Shown piece by piece: positions 38,941 through 53,900 of a stretch of DNA of 62,222 nt. The notes below the pieces were generated by a model. It searched no databases and was not told where the DNA came from. It saw only the letters and a list, made by a program, of their open reading frames with translations. The position numbers were made by a program, and so were the translations under genes. The stretch spans positions 1 through 62,222 of the forward strand of contig NZ_JABXFD010000197.1 of the NCBI RefSeq assembly GCF_013372625.1. The letters are read 5' to 3'. The DNA comes from Actinomadura sp. BRA 177 (GTDB lineage Bacteria > Actinomycetota > Actinomycetes > Streptosporangiales > Streptosporangiaceae). Each line of letters starts with the position of its first letter. The stretch's first letter is position 1.

Positions 38941-41900
38941 AGGCGGACGCGGCGCGGACGGCACTGACCCCGGCGACGTCCCGCCCGGAGCGGGTACCGC
39001 TGTCGTATGCGCAGCGGCGGCTGTGGTTCCTGGCGCAGCTGGAGAGGTCGGACGCCTACAACATCGCGCTGGCGCTGCGTCTGAACGGTGATCTGGACCA
39101 GGGTGCCCTGGCGGCGGCGTTCCGGGACGTTCTAGGGCGGCACGAGGTGCTGCGGACGGTGTTCCCGATGGCGGATGGCGAGCCATTCCAGCAGCTCATC
39201 GACCTTGAAGACCTCGCATGGAACCTCACGGTCACCGATGTCACGGCGGAAGGGTTGCCGGCGGTCGTGGCCGGGGCGAGCGGTCATGTCTTCGACTTGG
39301 CGGCGGAGTTGCCGATCAAGGTCGAGCTGTTTGCCGTCGGACCGGACGAGCATGTGCTGGTGCTGGTCGTGCACCACATCGCAAGTGACGGCTGGTCGAT
39401 CGGCCCGCTCGCGCGTGACGTGTCGGTGGCGTACGCCGCCCGCTGCGAGGGTCAGGCGCCGGAGTGGTCTCCGCTGCCCGTTCAGTACGCGGACTATGCG
39501 CTGTGGCAGCGCGACCTACTGGGCGATGAGGACGAGCCCGGCAGCCTGCTGGCCCGTCAGGTGGCGTACTGGCGTGAAACCCTGACCGGGGCGCCGGAAG
39601 AGCTGGCGCTGCCGTTCGACCGGCCGCGTCCGGCGGTGGCCTCGTCCCGGGGACACCGGGTGCCGCTGGAACTTCCAGCGGACCTGCACGCACGGTTGCG
39701 TGAGATCGCGCGGGCCGAGGGCGTGACGGTGTTCATGGCCCTGCAGGCGGCGCTCGCGGTGAGTCTGTCGCGGCTCGGCGCCGGCGCGGACGTCCCGATC
39801 GGCTCGGCGGTCGCGGGCCGCTTGGACGAGGCGCTCGACGGCCTGATCGGGTTCTTCGTCAACACACTGGTGATCAGGACCGACCTGACCGGCGACCCGA
39901 CGTTCACCGAGCTGCTCGACCGCGTCCGCGAGACGACCCTGCACGCGTTCGAGCACCAGGACGTCCCATTCGAGCGGCTCGTGGAGGAACTGGCACCGGC
40001 CCGGTCCCTGGCGCGCCACCCGTTGTTCCAGGTGATGCTGACGCTGCAGAACGCCGGTCCCGCCGAACTGGCCATGCCGGGGCTCGACGCCGCCGGCATG
40101 TCCGCCGGGACGCCGACGTCGAAGTTCGATCTCGATGTCACCGCCACGGAGGTCTTCGACGCCGACGGCGTCCCGGCCGGGGTGCGCGGGTCGGTGATCG
40201 CGGCGGCCGACGTGTTCGACGCGCGGACCGCCGAGCGGATCGCCGGCATCTGGACGCGGACACTGTCAGCCCTGGCCGCCGACCCGTCCGCCCGCGTCGG
40301 TTCACTCGACGTCCTGGACCCGGCAGAGCGCCGCAAGATCCTGGTCGAGTGGAACGACACCGAGGCGGACGTGCCGCAGACGCCGGTGGTGGGCCAGCTC
40401 GAGGCCCAAGCGGATCGGACACCAAACGCGGTCGCGGTCATCGCCGACGGCGTCGAGATCACGTACGCGGACCTGGACGCGCGCGCGAACCGCCTCGCCG
40501 GGGCACTGGCCGCCCACGGCGCCGGCCCCGGGTCGGTGGTCGCGATCGCGATGGACCGGGGCGTCAGCCTGATGGTCGCCGTGCTGGGCGTGCTGAAGGC
40601 CGGCGGCGCATATCTGGCGCTCGACCTCGCACAGCCGGTGGAACGGCTCGCGTTCGTCCTGGACGACGCGAACCCCCGTCTCCTGATCACGAACACGGCC
40701 GGGGCGGACTCCGTCAGCGGATTCGCCGTTCCGGTGCTGAACATCGACTCGGCCTCCCTCCCCGCCGAGACGGGCTCCCGGCCGGAGCCGGTGCGGGGCG
40801 AGCACCCGGCGTATGTGGTCTACACGTCCGGGTCGACGGGCCGGCCCAAGGGCGTCGTGCTCCCGCACGCCGGTTTCGCGAACACGGTGGCGGCGGGCCG
40901 CGCCCGCTTCGAGACCGGACCCGGATCCCGGGTCGCGCAGTTCGCGTCGGCGGGCTTCGACGTCTTCTGCCTGGAGTGGGCGGTCGCGCTGACCTCGGGA
41001 GCCGCGCTCGTCACGGTCCCGGACGAGGCCCGGCTGGGCGAAGGACTGGCTGAGTTCATCGCCGGCCGGGACATCACACATGCGTCGTTGCCGCCCGCGC
41101 TGCTGGCGGCGCTCCGGGAGGACGAGATTCCCGAGCGGGTCGTCCTGGAGGTCGGCGGCGAGGCGTGCCCGCCGGAAGTGGCCGCTCGCTGGTCGCGTGG
41201 CCGAGTCCTGTTCAACACCTACGGCCCGACCGAGACGACCGTGGACGCCACGTTCTGGCGGGCCAGGCCCGATGCGCCGGACGTGCCGATCGGCGCCCCG
41301 ATCGCCAACACCCGCACCTACGTGCTGGACGACCACCTGCGCCCGGTACCAGTGGGGGTGACCGGAGAACTGTATGTGGCCGGGGCCGGGCTGGCGCGCG
41401 GATACCTGAACCGTCCCGCCCAGACCGCCGAAAGGTTCGTGGCGTGCCCCTTTGGGGGTGCCGGTGAGCGCATGTATCGGACGGGTGACCTGGCGCGCTG
41501 GACGCCCGAGGGCGAGCTGATCTTCGCGGGTCGTGCCGACGATCAGGTGAAGATCCGCGGCTTCCGCATCGAACCGGGAGAGATCGAGACGGTGCTGGCC
41601 ACCGCCCCCCAAGTCGCGCAGGTAGCAGTGGTCGCGCGAGACCAACATCTGGTCGCGTATGTCGTGCCGGCTGGGGATGACCCGGACGTTGAGCGGTTGC
41701 GTGAGGTGGCGGCCGAGCGGCTGCCGCAGTACATGGTGCCGTCGGCGTTCGTCGTCCTGGATGCGTTGCCGTTGAACAACAGTGGCAAGCTCGACCGTGC
41801 CGCCCTGCCTGCCCCGGACTACGTGGTGGGCGCTGGCCGGGCGCCCTCCAGCGTGCGTGAGGAGGTGGTGTGCGGGGCGTTCGCCGAGGTCCTCGGCCTG

Positions 41901-44900
41901 GAAACGGTCGGTGTCGAGGACGACTTCTTCCGGCTCGGCGGCCATTCGCTGCTGGCGGTGCGGATGGTGGAGTTGCTGCGTCGCCGTGGTGTGTCGGTGT
42001 CGGTGCGGGCGTTGTTCCAGACGCCCACTCCGGCGGGTCTGGCAGCGGTGGCGGGCGGCCCGGCCGAGGTCATCGTCCCGCCCAACGGCATCCCGGCGGA
42101 CGCGGCCGAGATCACCCCGGAGATGCTTCCCCTCGTCGACCTGTCGGAGACGGAGGTCGAGCAGATCGTCGTGGCCGTCGACGGCGGCGCGGCCAACGTC
42201 GCGGACGTGTATCCGCTGGCGCCGCTCCAGGAGGGTCTGTTCTTCCATCATCTGATGGCTGAGGGCGGTCAGGACGCCTATGTGGTCTCGCAGGTCCTGC
42301 GGTTCGATTCCCGTGACCGGCTGGACGGGTTCCTGGCGGCGTTGCAGCGCATCATCGACCGGCACGACATCTACCGCACCGCGATCGTCTGGGAAGGGTT
42401 GAGCGAACCCGTCCAGGTCGTCACACGCCGGGCCGCGCTCCCAGTGGCGCAAGTCGAACAACTGGACGACGTGACGGGTTCGCCCATGGACCTGGGACGG
42501 GCCCCGCTGCTCGACGTCCATTACGCCGCCGAGCCGGGCTCCGGCCAATGGCTCGCGCTGCTGCGCATCCATCACTTGGTGCAGGACCACACGACCCAGG
42601 ACGTCCTCATCGAGGAGTTGGCCGCGATCTTGGCCGGCGACGAGGATTCACTTCCAATCCCGCTGCCGTTCCGCGCTTTCGTGGCGCAGTCCCGCCTGGG
42701 TGTCTCCCGCATCGAGCACGAGGACTACTTCACGACCCTGCTGGGGGATGTGGAGGAGACCACGGCGCCCTACGGGCTGCTGGAGGTGCGCGGCGACGGC
42801 AGCGGAGTGCAGCGCGCGCACCTACCGGTCGATGAGGACATCGCCGGTCAGGTGCGGGAGGCGGCGCGGACGCTGGGCGTGAGCGCGGCCACCATCTTCC
42901 ACCTGGCCTGGGCCCGCGTCCTGGCCACGCTGAGCGGACGCGACGATGTCGTGTTCGGGACGGTGCTGTTCGGCCGGATGAACGCCGGCGCCGGAGCCGA
43001 CCGCGTCCCGGGCTTGTTCATCAACACCCTCCCGGTCCGCGTCCGCACCGCCCACACCCCCGTCGCCCGGGCACTGACCGCAGTCCGCGACCAGCTCGCC
43101 GAACTCCTCGTCCACGAACACGCACCACTGACCCTGGCGCAACAAGCCGCCGGAGTCCCCTCCGGCAGCCCACTGTTCACCTCCATCCTCAACTACCGGC
43201 ACAGCCAGGCACCGGCCGCGTCGGCGCAGGCGGCGACCAAGCAGGACATCACCGGCATCAGCACCGTGTCGGCGAGTGAGGCCACCAACTATCCGGTGGC
43301 CGTGGCGGTCGAGGACCGGGGCACCGGTTTCGGCCTCACCGTGGACGCGGTCGCCCCCGCCGACGCGGCGGCGCTGTGCCGGCTGGTGCACACGTGCGTC
43401 GGCAATCTGGTGTCCGCCCTGGACACCGCCCCGGACGCGTCCTTGCAGACGGTGGAGGTCCTCGACGGCGCCGAACTCGACCGGGTCGTCCGCGGCTGGA
43501 ACGACACGGCGGGACGGGTGCCGGACGGGTTCGTCCCCGACCTGTTCGCGGCCCAGGCTGCGCGCACCCCCGACGCGATCGCGGTCATCGCCGACGGCGC
43601 GCGGCTGTCCTACGCCGAGCTGGACGCACGCGCGAACCGGCTGGCGAACGTGCTGCGGGAGCGCGGCGCGGGCGCGGAGTCGGTGGTGGGCGTGTGCCTG
43701 CCGCGCGGCATCGACATGATCACCGCGATCCTCGGAGTGTGGAAGGCGGGCGCCGCGTACGTGCCGCTCGATCCGGAGTATCCGGCGGAACGCCTGGAGT
43801 TCATGCTGGCCGACAGCGGCGCCGGCCTCGTCATCACCCGTGGCGACACGGCGGCCGGCCACGCGGGCGTCCTGGCCCTGGACATGGACGACCCGCGGCT
43901 CGCCTACGCCGCCGAGACGGCACCGGACGTCCGGTTCGCACCCGAGCAAGCCGCCTACGTGATCTACACGTCGGGTTCGACGGGCCGCCCGAAGGGTGTC
44001 GCGGCGACCCACGGCGGCCTGGTCAACCTCGCGACCACGCTCGGCCCGGTGCTTGGCGCCGGACCCGGGGCGCGGGTGCTGCAGTTCGCCTCCTTCGGCT
44101 TCGACGCCTCCGTGCTGGACGTCGCGACGACACTCGTCGCGGGCGGCACGCTGGTGGTGGCGTCGGCGGCCGAACGCGCAGACGCCTCCCTGCTGACCAG
44201 CATGATGGACGAGACGGGCGTCACGGCGACGAGCGTGGTGCCGTCCCTGCTGGCCGCGCTCGACCCCGCCGAACTGCCCGGCCTGGCGACCGTCCTGGTC
44301 GGCGCGGAGCCGATCGACCGTGCGCAGGCGCGGGCATGGGCGCGCGGCCGCACCCTCGTCAACACCTACGGCCCCACCGAGGCCACCGTGATGGTGACGA
44401 CCGGCCGCGTGGACGGCTCCGAGCCGGCCGTGCCGATGGGGGCGCCCATCCGCAACACGTCCCTGTACGTGCTGGACGGCGGACTGCGTCCCGTCCCGGC
44501 GGGAGTGGCCGGCGAACTGTACATCGCCGGCGAACAGGTGGCCCGCGGCTACCTGAACCGCCCGGCCCTGACCGCGGAACGGTTCGTGGCGTCCCCGTTC
44601 GCCGGCGCCGGCAGGCGGATGTATCGCACTGGAGACCTGGCGCGCTGGACGCCCGACGGGCAACTCGTGTTCGCGGGCCGCGCCGACCAGCAGGTGAAGA
44701 TCCGCGGATTCCGGGTGGAGCCGGGCGAGGTGCAGACGGTGCTGGCCGCGCACCCGGGCGTCGCCCAGTCGGCCGTCCTCGCGCGCGAGGACGTCCCGGG
44801 AGACAGGCGCCTCGTCGCCTACGTGGTCCCCGCCGACCCCGACGGGAACCCGGAGCTGCCGGCCGAACTGCGCGAATTCGCCACCGGCCGCCTGCCGCAC

Positions 44901-47900
44901 TACATGGTTCCGTCGGCGTTCGTCACCTTGGCGGCGCTGCCGCTCAACGCCAACGGCAAACTCGACCGCGCCGCCCTGCCCGCCCCCGGCCGCACGGCCG
45001 GTGCCGGGCGCGGACCGGTCACCGCCCAGGAGGAGATCCTCTGCCGGTCCTTCGCCGAAGTGCTCGGCCTGGAATCGGTCGGGGTGGACGACGACTTCTT
45101 CGCACTCGGCGGGCACTCGCTGCTCGCCATGCGCCTCGTGAGCCGGATCCGCGCGGCCATGGGCGTCGAGATGCCGCTCCGGGCACTGTTCGAGGCCCCG
45201 ACCGTGGCGGCCCTGGCGACGAGACTGGCCGGGACGGGTGCGGCCCGTCCCGAACTGGTCCCGGCGGTGCGCCCGCCGCACGTCCCGCTGTCGTTCGCGC
45301 AGCGGCGCCTGTGGTTCATCGGACAGCTGGAAGGACCGAGCGCCACCTACAACAGCCCGATCGTGGTGCGGCTCACCGGCGAACTGGACCGGACCGCCCT
45401 CGAAGCCGCCTTCCGGGACGTGCTGGAGCGCCACGAGGTCCTCCGCACGGTGTTCCCGGTAGCGGACGGCGAGCCCTACCAGCACGCGATGGATCTCGCT
45501 GACCTGCCATGGGAGGTGACGGCCGCCGACGTCACCCTGGAGGCCCTGCCGGACGCGGTCGCCGAAGCGAGCCGCTACGCCTTCGACTTCGCGATCGAAC
45601 CGCCGATCAAGGCGTGGCTCTTCGCCGCCGCGCCGGACGAGCACGTCCTCGTCCTGGTCGTCCACCACATTGCGAGCGACGCATGGTCGATGGAGCCCCT
45701 GGCCCGCGACGTATCGGCGGCCTACGCGGCGCGCTGTGCAGGCCGGGCGCCGGAGTGGGCACCGCTGCCGGTGCAGTACGCCGACTACGCGCTCTGGCAG
45801 CGCGACCTCCTCGGCGACGAAAATAACGCGGACAGCGTGCTGGCACGCCAGGTGACGTACTGGCGCGACCGACTCGCGGGCGCCCCGGAAGAACTGGCGC
45901 TTCCCTTCACCCGCCCGCGCCCGGACGTCGCCTCACACCGGGGACACCGGACACCGCTGCGGCTTCCGGCCGACGTCCACGAGCGGCTCCGGGACGTCGC
46001 GCGCGCCGAAGGCGTGACGGTGTTCATGCTGCTGCAGGCCGCGCTCGCGGTGACCCTGTCCGGGTTCGGCGCGGGCCGCGACATCCCGATCGGCTCGTCG
46101 GTCGCCGGACGCCTGGACGAGGCACTCGACGACCTCGTCGGATTCTTCGTCAACACGCTGGTGATCCGCAGCGACCTGTCCGGTGACCCGACGTTCGCCG
46201 AGTTGCTGGGACGTGTGCGGGAGACGAGCCTGGAGGCGTTCGCGCATCAGGACGTGCCGTTCGAGCGGCTGGTGGAGGAACTCGCTCCGGTGCGTTCGCT
46301 GGCCCGGCAGCCGCTCTTCCAGGTGATGCTGGTCCTGCAGAACAACGCGCAGGCCACACTCGACCTCCCCGCACTCCGCGCGGGCGCGACACCGACCGGC
46401 GCGACGCCGCCGGGAGCCGCGGCGGCCAGGTTCGACCTGGACGTCAACGTCACGGAATTCTTCGACCCCGAGGACCGGCCGGCGGGCGTCCACGGCTCGC
46501 TGATCGCCGCCACCGACGTGTTCAACGCCGCGACGGCCGAACGGCTCGCGGACGCTTTCATCCGCGTGCTGTCGGTGCTGGCGGACGATCCGTCGCTGCG
46601 AGTGAGCGCGGTGGACGTGCTCGGCGAGGCCGAGCGCCGCAAGGTGCTGGTGGAGTGGAACGACACTGCGGCTGAGGTGCCGGTGTTGTCGGTGCCGGAG
46701 ATGTTCGCGGCGCAGGCTGCTCGTACACCCGATGCGGTGGCGGTGATCTCCGGTGACGAACGGCTCTCGTATGCGGAGCTGGACGCGCGTGCGAATCGAC
46801 TCGCGAACTGGCTGCGCAGCCAGGGCGTTGGTGCTGAGTCGGTGGTGGGCGTCTGCCTGCCGCGCGGGATCGAGATGATCACCGCGATTGTCGGGGTGTG
46901 GAAGGCGGGCGCGGCGTATGTGCCGATCGATCCCGCTCAGCCTGCTGATCGGGTGGCGTTCGTGGTGTCTGACAGCGGCGCGGTCCTGACCCTGACCAGC
47001 GAGGAGGTTCTGGAGGATCTTCCTGCGGGCCGTCACCGCTGGGTGGCGCTGGACGACCAGCTGATGGCGATGCAGTTGCAGATGCAGCCCGAATCGGCAC
47101 CTGAGTTGAGCCTGACACCCGAGCAGACGGCGTATGTGATGTACACGTCGGGTTCGACGGGCCGTCCGAAGGGTGTCGCGGTCACGCACGCCGGCCTGAC
47201 CAATTACGTGGCGAGTGTTCCGGGCCGGGTGGGATTCGGCTCGGCTGGTGGCCGGTTCGCGGTGTTGCAGGCGCAGGTGACCGACCTGGGCAACACCGTG
47301 GTGTTCGCCAGCCTGACCTGCGGCGGTGAGCTGCACGTCCTGGACGAGGACACCGTGACCGATGCGGTGGCCGTCCGCGCTTATCTGGCCGAGCACCAGA
47401 TCGATTACCTCAAGGCCGTGCCCTCGCACATCGCGGCGCTGGGTGGTGTGGTTCCGAGCCGGGCGCTCGTCCTTGGTGGCGAGGCCGCCTCGCCTGAACT
47501 GGTCATTCAACTACTCGCAGCAGGTGAGCAGGACGTCTTCAATCACTACGGCCCGACCGAGGCCACGATCGGTGTCGCCACGGTTCGGCTGACTCCAGAG
47601 CTGGTGGAGTCGGGGAGCGTGCCGATCGGCGCGCCCGTCGCCAACACCCGCCTGTACGTGCTGGATGCCGACCTTCAGCCGGTCCCAGTCGGAGTTGCCG
47701 GTGAGCTGTACATCGCGGGCGCACAGCTGGCGCGCGGCTATGTGGGCCGATCGGGTCTGACGGCCGAGCGGTTCGTGGCGTGTCCGTTCGGCGGTCCGGG
47801 GGAGCGGATGTATCGCACCGGGGACTTGGCCCGCTGGACTCCGGACGGGAACCTGGTGTTCGCGGGCCGCGCCGACGAGCAGGTGAAGGTCCGTGGGTTC

Positions 47901-50900
47901 CGGGTGGAGCCGGGCGAGGTCGAAGCCACGCTGACCGCACATCCGCAGGTTGAGCAGGCCGCTGTGGTCGCCCGTGAGGAAACCCTGGTGGCCTACATCG
48001 TCTCCGCATCCGAGATCGATCCGGCCACTATCCGGGAGTTCGCTGCCGGGCGGTTGCCGGAGTACATGGTGCCTTCGGCCGTCGTCGTGCTAGAGGCGTT
48101 GCCGCTGGCGTCCAACGGCAAGCTCGACCGCAAGGTCCTGCCCGCACCCGACTACACCTCCGCGTCGACCGGCACTGGGCGTGCTCCGGCGACCGTCCAG
48201 GAAGAGATCCTCTGCCAGTCCTTCGCCGAAGTCCTCAACCTGGAGACCGTCGGTGTCGAGGACGACTTCTTCATGCTCGGCGGCCACTCCCTCCTAGCAG
48301 TCCGACTCGTGGAACTGCTGCGCCAACGCGGCGTCTCCGTCTCAGTCCGGGCGCTGTTCCAGACGCCGAGCCCCGCCGCCCTCGCGGAGGTCGCCTCGGA
48401 GCCGGAAGACCTGGACGTCCCCCCGAACCTGATTCCGGAGGACGCCGACCACATCACGCCGGAGATGCTGCCGCTGGTCGACCTGTCAGCCGAGGAGGTC
48501 CAGCGGGTCGTCTCCGCGGTGGCGGGCGGCGCGGCGAACATCGCGGACGTGTATCCGCTGGCGCCGCTCCAGGAGGGCCTGTTCTTCCACTACCTGATGG
48601 CTGAGGGCGGCCACGACGCCTACGTGGTGCCGCGCGTGCTGCGGTTCGAGTCCCGGGAGCGCCTCGACGCCTGCCTCAACGCCCTGCAGCGGCTCATCGA
48701 CCGCCACGACATCTACCGCACCGCGATCGTGTGGGAGGGGCTGCCCGAGCCCGTCCAGGTGGTGGCCCGCCGGGCGGTGCTGCCCGTGACGGAGATCGAT
48801 GTGGCGGCGGACGGGCCGGACGCGGCGGAGCAGCTGCTCGCGGCCGGTGGCTCGGCCATGGACCTGACCCGCGCCCCGCTGATCGACATGCACACGGCGG
48901 CCGAGCCGGGCACCGGCCAGTGGCTCGGCCTGCTGCGGATCCACCACCCCGCGCAGGACCACACCAGCCAGGACGTGTTCCTGGGCGAGTTCGGCGTGAT
49001 CCTGGCGGGACGCGAGGACACGCTGCCGGAGCCGCTGCCGTTCCGGAACTTCGTCGCGCAGGCGCGCCTCGGGGTGCCGAGGGAGGAGCACGAGCGCTAC
49101 TTCGCCGGCCTGCTCGGCGACGTGGACGAGACCACGGCCCCCTACGGCCTCGTCGACGTCCACGGCGACGGGCGCGGCATCGAGCGGACGCGGCTGCCCG
49201 TCGACGACGACCTGAACCGGCGGATGCGGGACGTCATGCGCACCCGCGGCGTGAGCGCCGCCAACGTCTTCCATTTGGCGTGGGCGCGCGTCCTCGCGAC
49301 CCTGAGCGGACGCGACGACGTCGTGTTCGGGACGGTCCTGGCCGGCCGGATGAACTCTGGCGCGGGCGCCGACCGCGTCCCGGGCCTGTTCGTCAACACG
49401 CTGCCCGTCCGGGTCCGCATCGGCGCGGCGAGCGTCGGCGAGGCGCTGACCGGCATGCGGCACCAGCTGACGGAACTCCTCGTCCACGAGCACGCGCCGC
49501 TGTCCCTGGCGCAGCAGGCCAGCGGGATCGCGGCGGGCAGCCCGCTGTTCACCTCGCTCTTCAACTACCGTCCCAACCAGTCGTCTGCCGCCCCCGACCC
49601 CGCCGGCCGGGCGGGGATCTCCGGGGTCCGCATGCTGTCGCTGCGGGAGACGACGAACTTTCCGGTGGTGGCGGCCGTCGAGGACGGCGGCGCCACCGTC
49701 GTGCTGGGCGTCGACGCGGTGGATCCGATCGACGGGGCGGCGCTGTGCCGGCTGCTGCACACCTGCCTCGGCAACCTCGTCACCGCGCTGGAAGAGGACC
49801 CGGACCTTCCGCTGCGCATGATCGAAGTCCTGGACAAGGCGGAACGCGACCGCCTCGTCCACGCGCGGAACGACACCTCGGCGGACGTCCCCGCGGCGAC
49901 GCTCCCGCAGCTGATCGAGGCGCAGGCGGCCCGCACCCCCGGCCGGACGGCGGTCATGGCGGAAGACGCCGCGCTGACCTACACCGAACTGAACGAGCGC
50001 GCGAACCGGCTGGCGCGGCTGCTGGTCGCGGAGGGCGCCGGCCCGGAGCGGGTCGTCGGCGTGGCGCTGCCCCGCTCGGCCGACCTGGTCGTCGCGATCC
50101 TCGGCGTGCTGAAGGCGGGCGCCGCCTACCTGCCGGTGGACGGCGACCTGCCCGCCGACCGCATCGCGTTCCTGCTGGACGACGCGGCCCCGGCCCTCGT
50201 GATCACCGACGCTGCCGGCGCCGACGGGGAGGCGCCGGTGCCGTGCGTCCGGCTGGGCGAGCCCGCCACGGAGGCGCGGCTGGCCGGATTCCCTGCCACC
50301 GACCTCACCGACTCCGACCGGACCACCCCGCTCCACCCGAACGACCCGGCTTACGTGATCTACACGTCGGGCTCCACCGGACGGCCGAAGGGCGTCGTGG
50401 TCCCGCATTCGGGGATCGTGAACCGGCTCGCGGGCATGCAGTCCCGGTTCGCCCTCGGCACGGACGACCGCGTCCTGCAGAAGACGCCCTTCGGGTTCGA
50501 CGTGTCGGTGTGGGAATTCCTGTGGCCGCTGTCCAACGGCGCCGTCCTCGTGATGGCGCGGCCCGGCGGGCACCGCGACCCGGCCTACGTGGCGGGCCTG
50601 ATCCAGGAGCGCGGGGTGTCGACGGTCCACTTCGTGCCGTCGATGCTGGAGGCATTCCTGGCCGAGCCCGCCGCGGTGGGATGCGCGAGCCTGCGGCGCG
50701 TGATCTGCTCGGGCGAGGCGCTGCCGCCCTCCGCGGTCGCGCGGTTCTTCGAGCTGTTCCACGGCGTGGAACTGCACAACCTGTACGGGCCGACCGAGGC
50801 GTCGATCGACGTGACGGCCTGGGAGTGCGCACCCGCCGACGGGGACGGGCCCGTGCCCATCGGCGAGCCGGTCCCGAACACGCGCGTGTTCGTCCTGGAC

Positions 50901-53900
50901 GGCGGGCTGGAGCCGGTCCCGGAGGGCGTGCCCGGCGAGCTGTACCTCGCCGGAGCGCAGCTGGCGCGCGGCTATCTGGGCCGTCCCGGACTGACCGCGG
51001 AACGGTTCGTCGCGTGCCCCTTCGACGGCGCCGGCGAGCGGATGTACCGGACCGGCGACGTGGTGCGGTGGCGCGCCGGCGGAAGCCTGGAGTTCCTCGG
51101 CCGCGCCGACGACCAGGTGAAGATCCGCGGGTTCCGGATCGAGCCGGGCGAGATCGAGGCGGCGCTGGCCGCGCACCCGGCCGTCACCCAGGCCGCGGTG
51201 ATCGTCCGCGCGGACGGTCCGGGCGGCAGGCGCCTCATCGCCTACGCCGTCACCGGCCAGGCTTCGCCGGCCGAACTGCGCGACTTCGTCGCCGACCGGC
51301 TGCCGCCCTACATGGTGCCGTCGGCGATCGTGCCGCTGGACGCGCTGCCGCTCAACGCCAACGGCAAGCTCGACCGCAAGGCCCTGCCCGCCCCCGACCT
51401 CGCGGCCTCCGCCGGCACCGGCCGCGGACCCGCGTCCGTGCGGGAGGAGATCCTCTGCCAGGTGTTCGCGGAGACGCTGGGGCTGCCCGCGGTCGGGGTC
51501 GAGGACGACTTCTTCGCCCTCGGCGGGCATTCGCTGCTCGCGATGCGCCTGGTCAGCCGGGCGCGCACCGTCCTGGACGCCGAGGTGCCGCTCCGCGCCC
51601 TGTTCGAGGCGCCAACGGTCGCGGGCCTCGCCGCCCGGCTCGGCGGGCCGGACACCGCACGGCCACGGCTCGCGCAAGCGGTCCGTCCCGACCGGGTGCC
51701 GTTGTCGTTCGCGCAGCGGCGGCTGTGGTTCCTGGCGCAGCTCGAAGGGCCGAGCGCGACATACAACAGCCCGGTCGTCGTGCGCCTGTCCGGCGACCTG
51801 GACCAGGAGGCGCTGGAGACCGCGTTCCGTGACGTACTGGAACGGCACGAAGTGCTCCGCACCGTGTTCCCCGTCGCGGACGGCGAGCCGTACCAGCGGA
51901 TCCTCTCCGTGGACGAGACCGGATTCGCGCTGCCGGTGACGCGGGTGACCGCCGACGGACTCCCGGACGCGGTGGCCGACGCGAGCCGGTACGCGTTCGA
52001 CTTCGCGGCCGAGCCGCCGGCCAAGGCATGGCTGTTCGGTGTCGGCCCGGACGAGCACGTCCTCGTGCTCGTGGTCCACCACATCGCCAGCGACGGCTGG
52101 TCGATGGGCCCCCTCACCCGGGACGTGTCGGACGCCTACGCTGCACGTCGCGAAGGCCGCGCGCCGGAGTGGACGCCGCTGCCGGTGCAGTACGCCGACT
52201 ACGCACTGTGGCAGCGCGACCTGCTCGGCGACGGGGAAGACCCCGAGAGTCTCCTTTCGCGGCAGGTGGCGTACTGGCGCGACGAACTGGCCGGCGCCCC
52301 GGAAGAGCTGGCGCTTCCGTTCGACCACCCGCGCCCGGCGGTCGCCTCACACCGGGGCCATGAAATCGACGTGGACATCCCGGCCGAGGTGCACGCCCGG
52401 CTCCGGGACGTGGCACGCGCCGAGGGCGTGACGGTGTTCATGATCCTGCAGGCCGGGCTGGCAACGCTGCTGTCGCGGCTCGGCGCAGGCAAGGACGTCC
52501 CGATCGGCTCGGCCGTGGCGGGCCGCATGGACGAGGTCCTGGACGACCTCGTCGGCTGCTTCGTCAACACACTGGTGATCCGCAGCGACCTGACCGGTGA
52601 CCCGACCTTCGCCGAACTACTGGCGCGCGTCAGGGAACGCGGCCTGCGCGCATACGCCCACCAGGACGTGCCGTTCGAGCGGCTGGTCGAGGAACTGGCC
52701 CCGGCCCGCTCGCTGGGCCGTCAGCCGCTGTTCCAGGTCATCCTGACCATGCAGGACGCCGCAGGAGCGTCCGCCCCGGCCGCGCCCGGAACCGGCGGCG
52801 GGTCCGGGGTCCGGGCGAGCAGGCTGGCGATGGGCACCGCCAGGGCCAAGTTCGACCTGTCGGTCCTGGTGGGGGAGAGGTTCGACGCCGAAGGCGCACC
52901 CGCCGGCATCGGCGGCCTGATCGCTGGCGCGGTCGACCTCTTCGACCAGCCCACCGTGGAACGGCTGGCCTCCACTTTCGTCCGCGTACTGTCCGCTCTG
53001 GTGGACGATCCGTCGCTGCGGGTGAGCGCGGTGGATGTCCTGGGCGAGGCCGAGCGCCGCAGGGTGCTGGTGGAGTGGAACGACACTGCGGCCGAGGTGC
53101 CGGGGGCGCTGGTTCCGGAGATGTTCGCTGCTCAGGCGGTGCGGACTCCGGAGGCGGTGGCGGTGGTCGCCGGTGATGAGCGGCTGTCGTATGCGGAACT
53201 GGACGCGCGTGCGAATCGGCTCGCGAACTGGCTGCGCAGTCAGGGCGTTGGTGCCGAGTCGGTGGTGGGCGTCTGCCTGCCGCGCGGCGCCGAGATGATC
53301 AGCGCGATCGTGGGTGTGTGGAAGGCCGGTGCGGCGTATGTGCCGATCGACCCGGCGCAGCCTGCCGATCGGGTGGCGTTCGTGGTGTCTGACAGCGGTG
53401 CCGTCCTGACCCTGACCAGCGAGGAGGTTCTGGAGGACCTGCCCGCAGGACGGCAGCGGCTGGTCGCGCTGGACGACCAGCTGATGGCGATGCAGCTGGG
53501 CATGCAGCCCGACACCGCGCCCGAGGTGGAAATTGTCCCAAGCCAGGCGGCGTATGTGATGTACACGTCGGGTTCGACGGGCCGCCCGAAGGGCGTCGCG
53601 GTCACCCACGCAGGCCTGGCCAACTACATCGTGACCGTTCCAGATCGGGTGGGGTTCGGCTGGGATGGTGGCCGGTTCGCGGTGTTGCAGGCGCAGGTGA
53701 CCGACCTGGGCAACACCGTGGTGTTCGCCAGCCTGACGTCCGGTGGTGAACTGCATGTCCTGGACGAGGACACCGTGACCAATGCGGTGGCCGTCCGCGC
53801 TTATCTGGCCGAGCACCAGATCGATTACCTCAAGGCCGTGCCCTCGCACATCGCCGCGCTGGGCGGTGTAGTCCCGGCCCGGGCGCTCGTCCTTGGTGGC

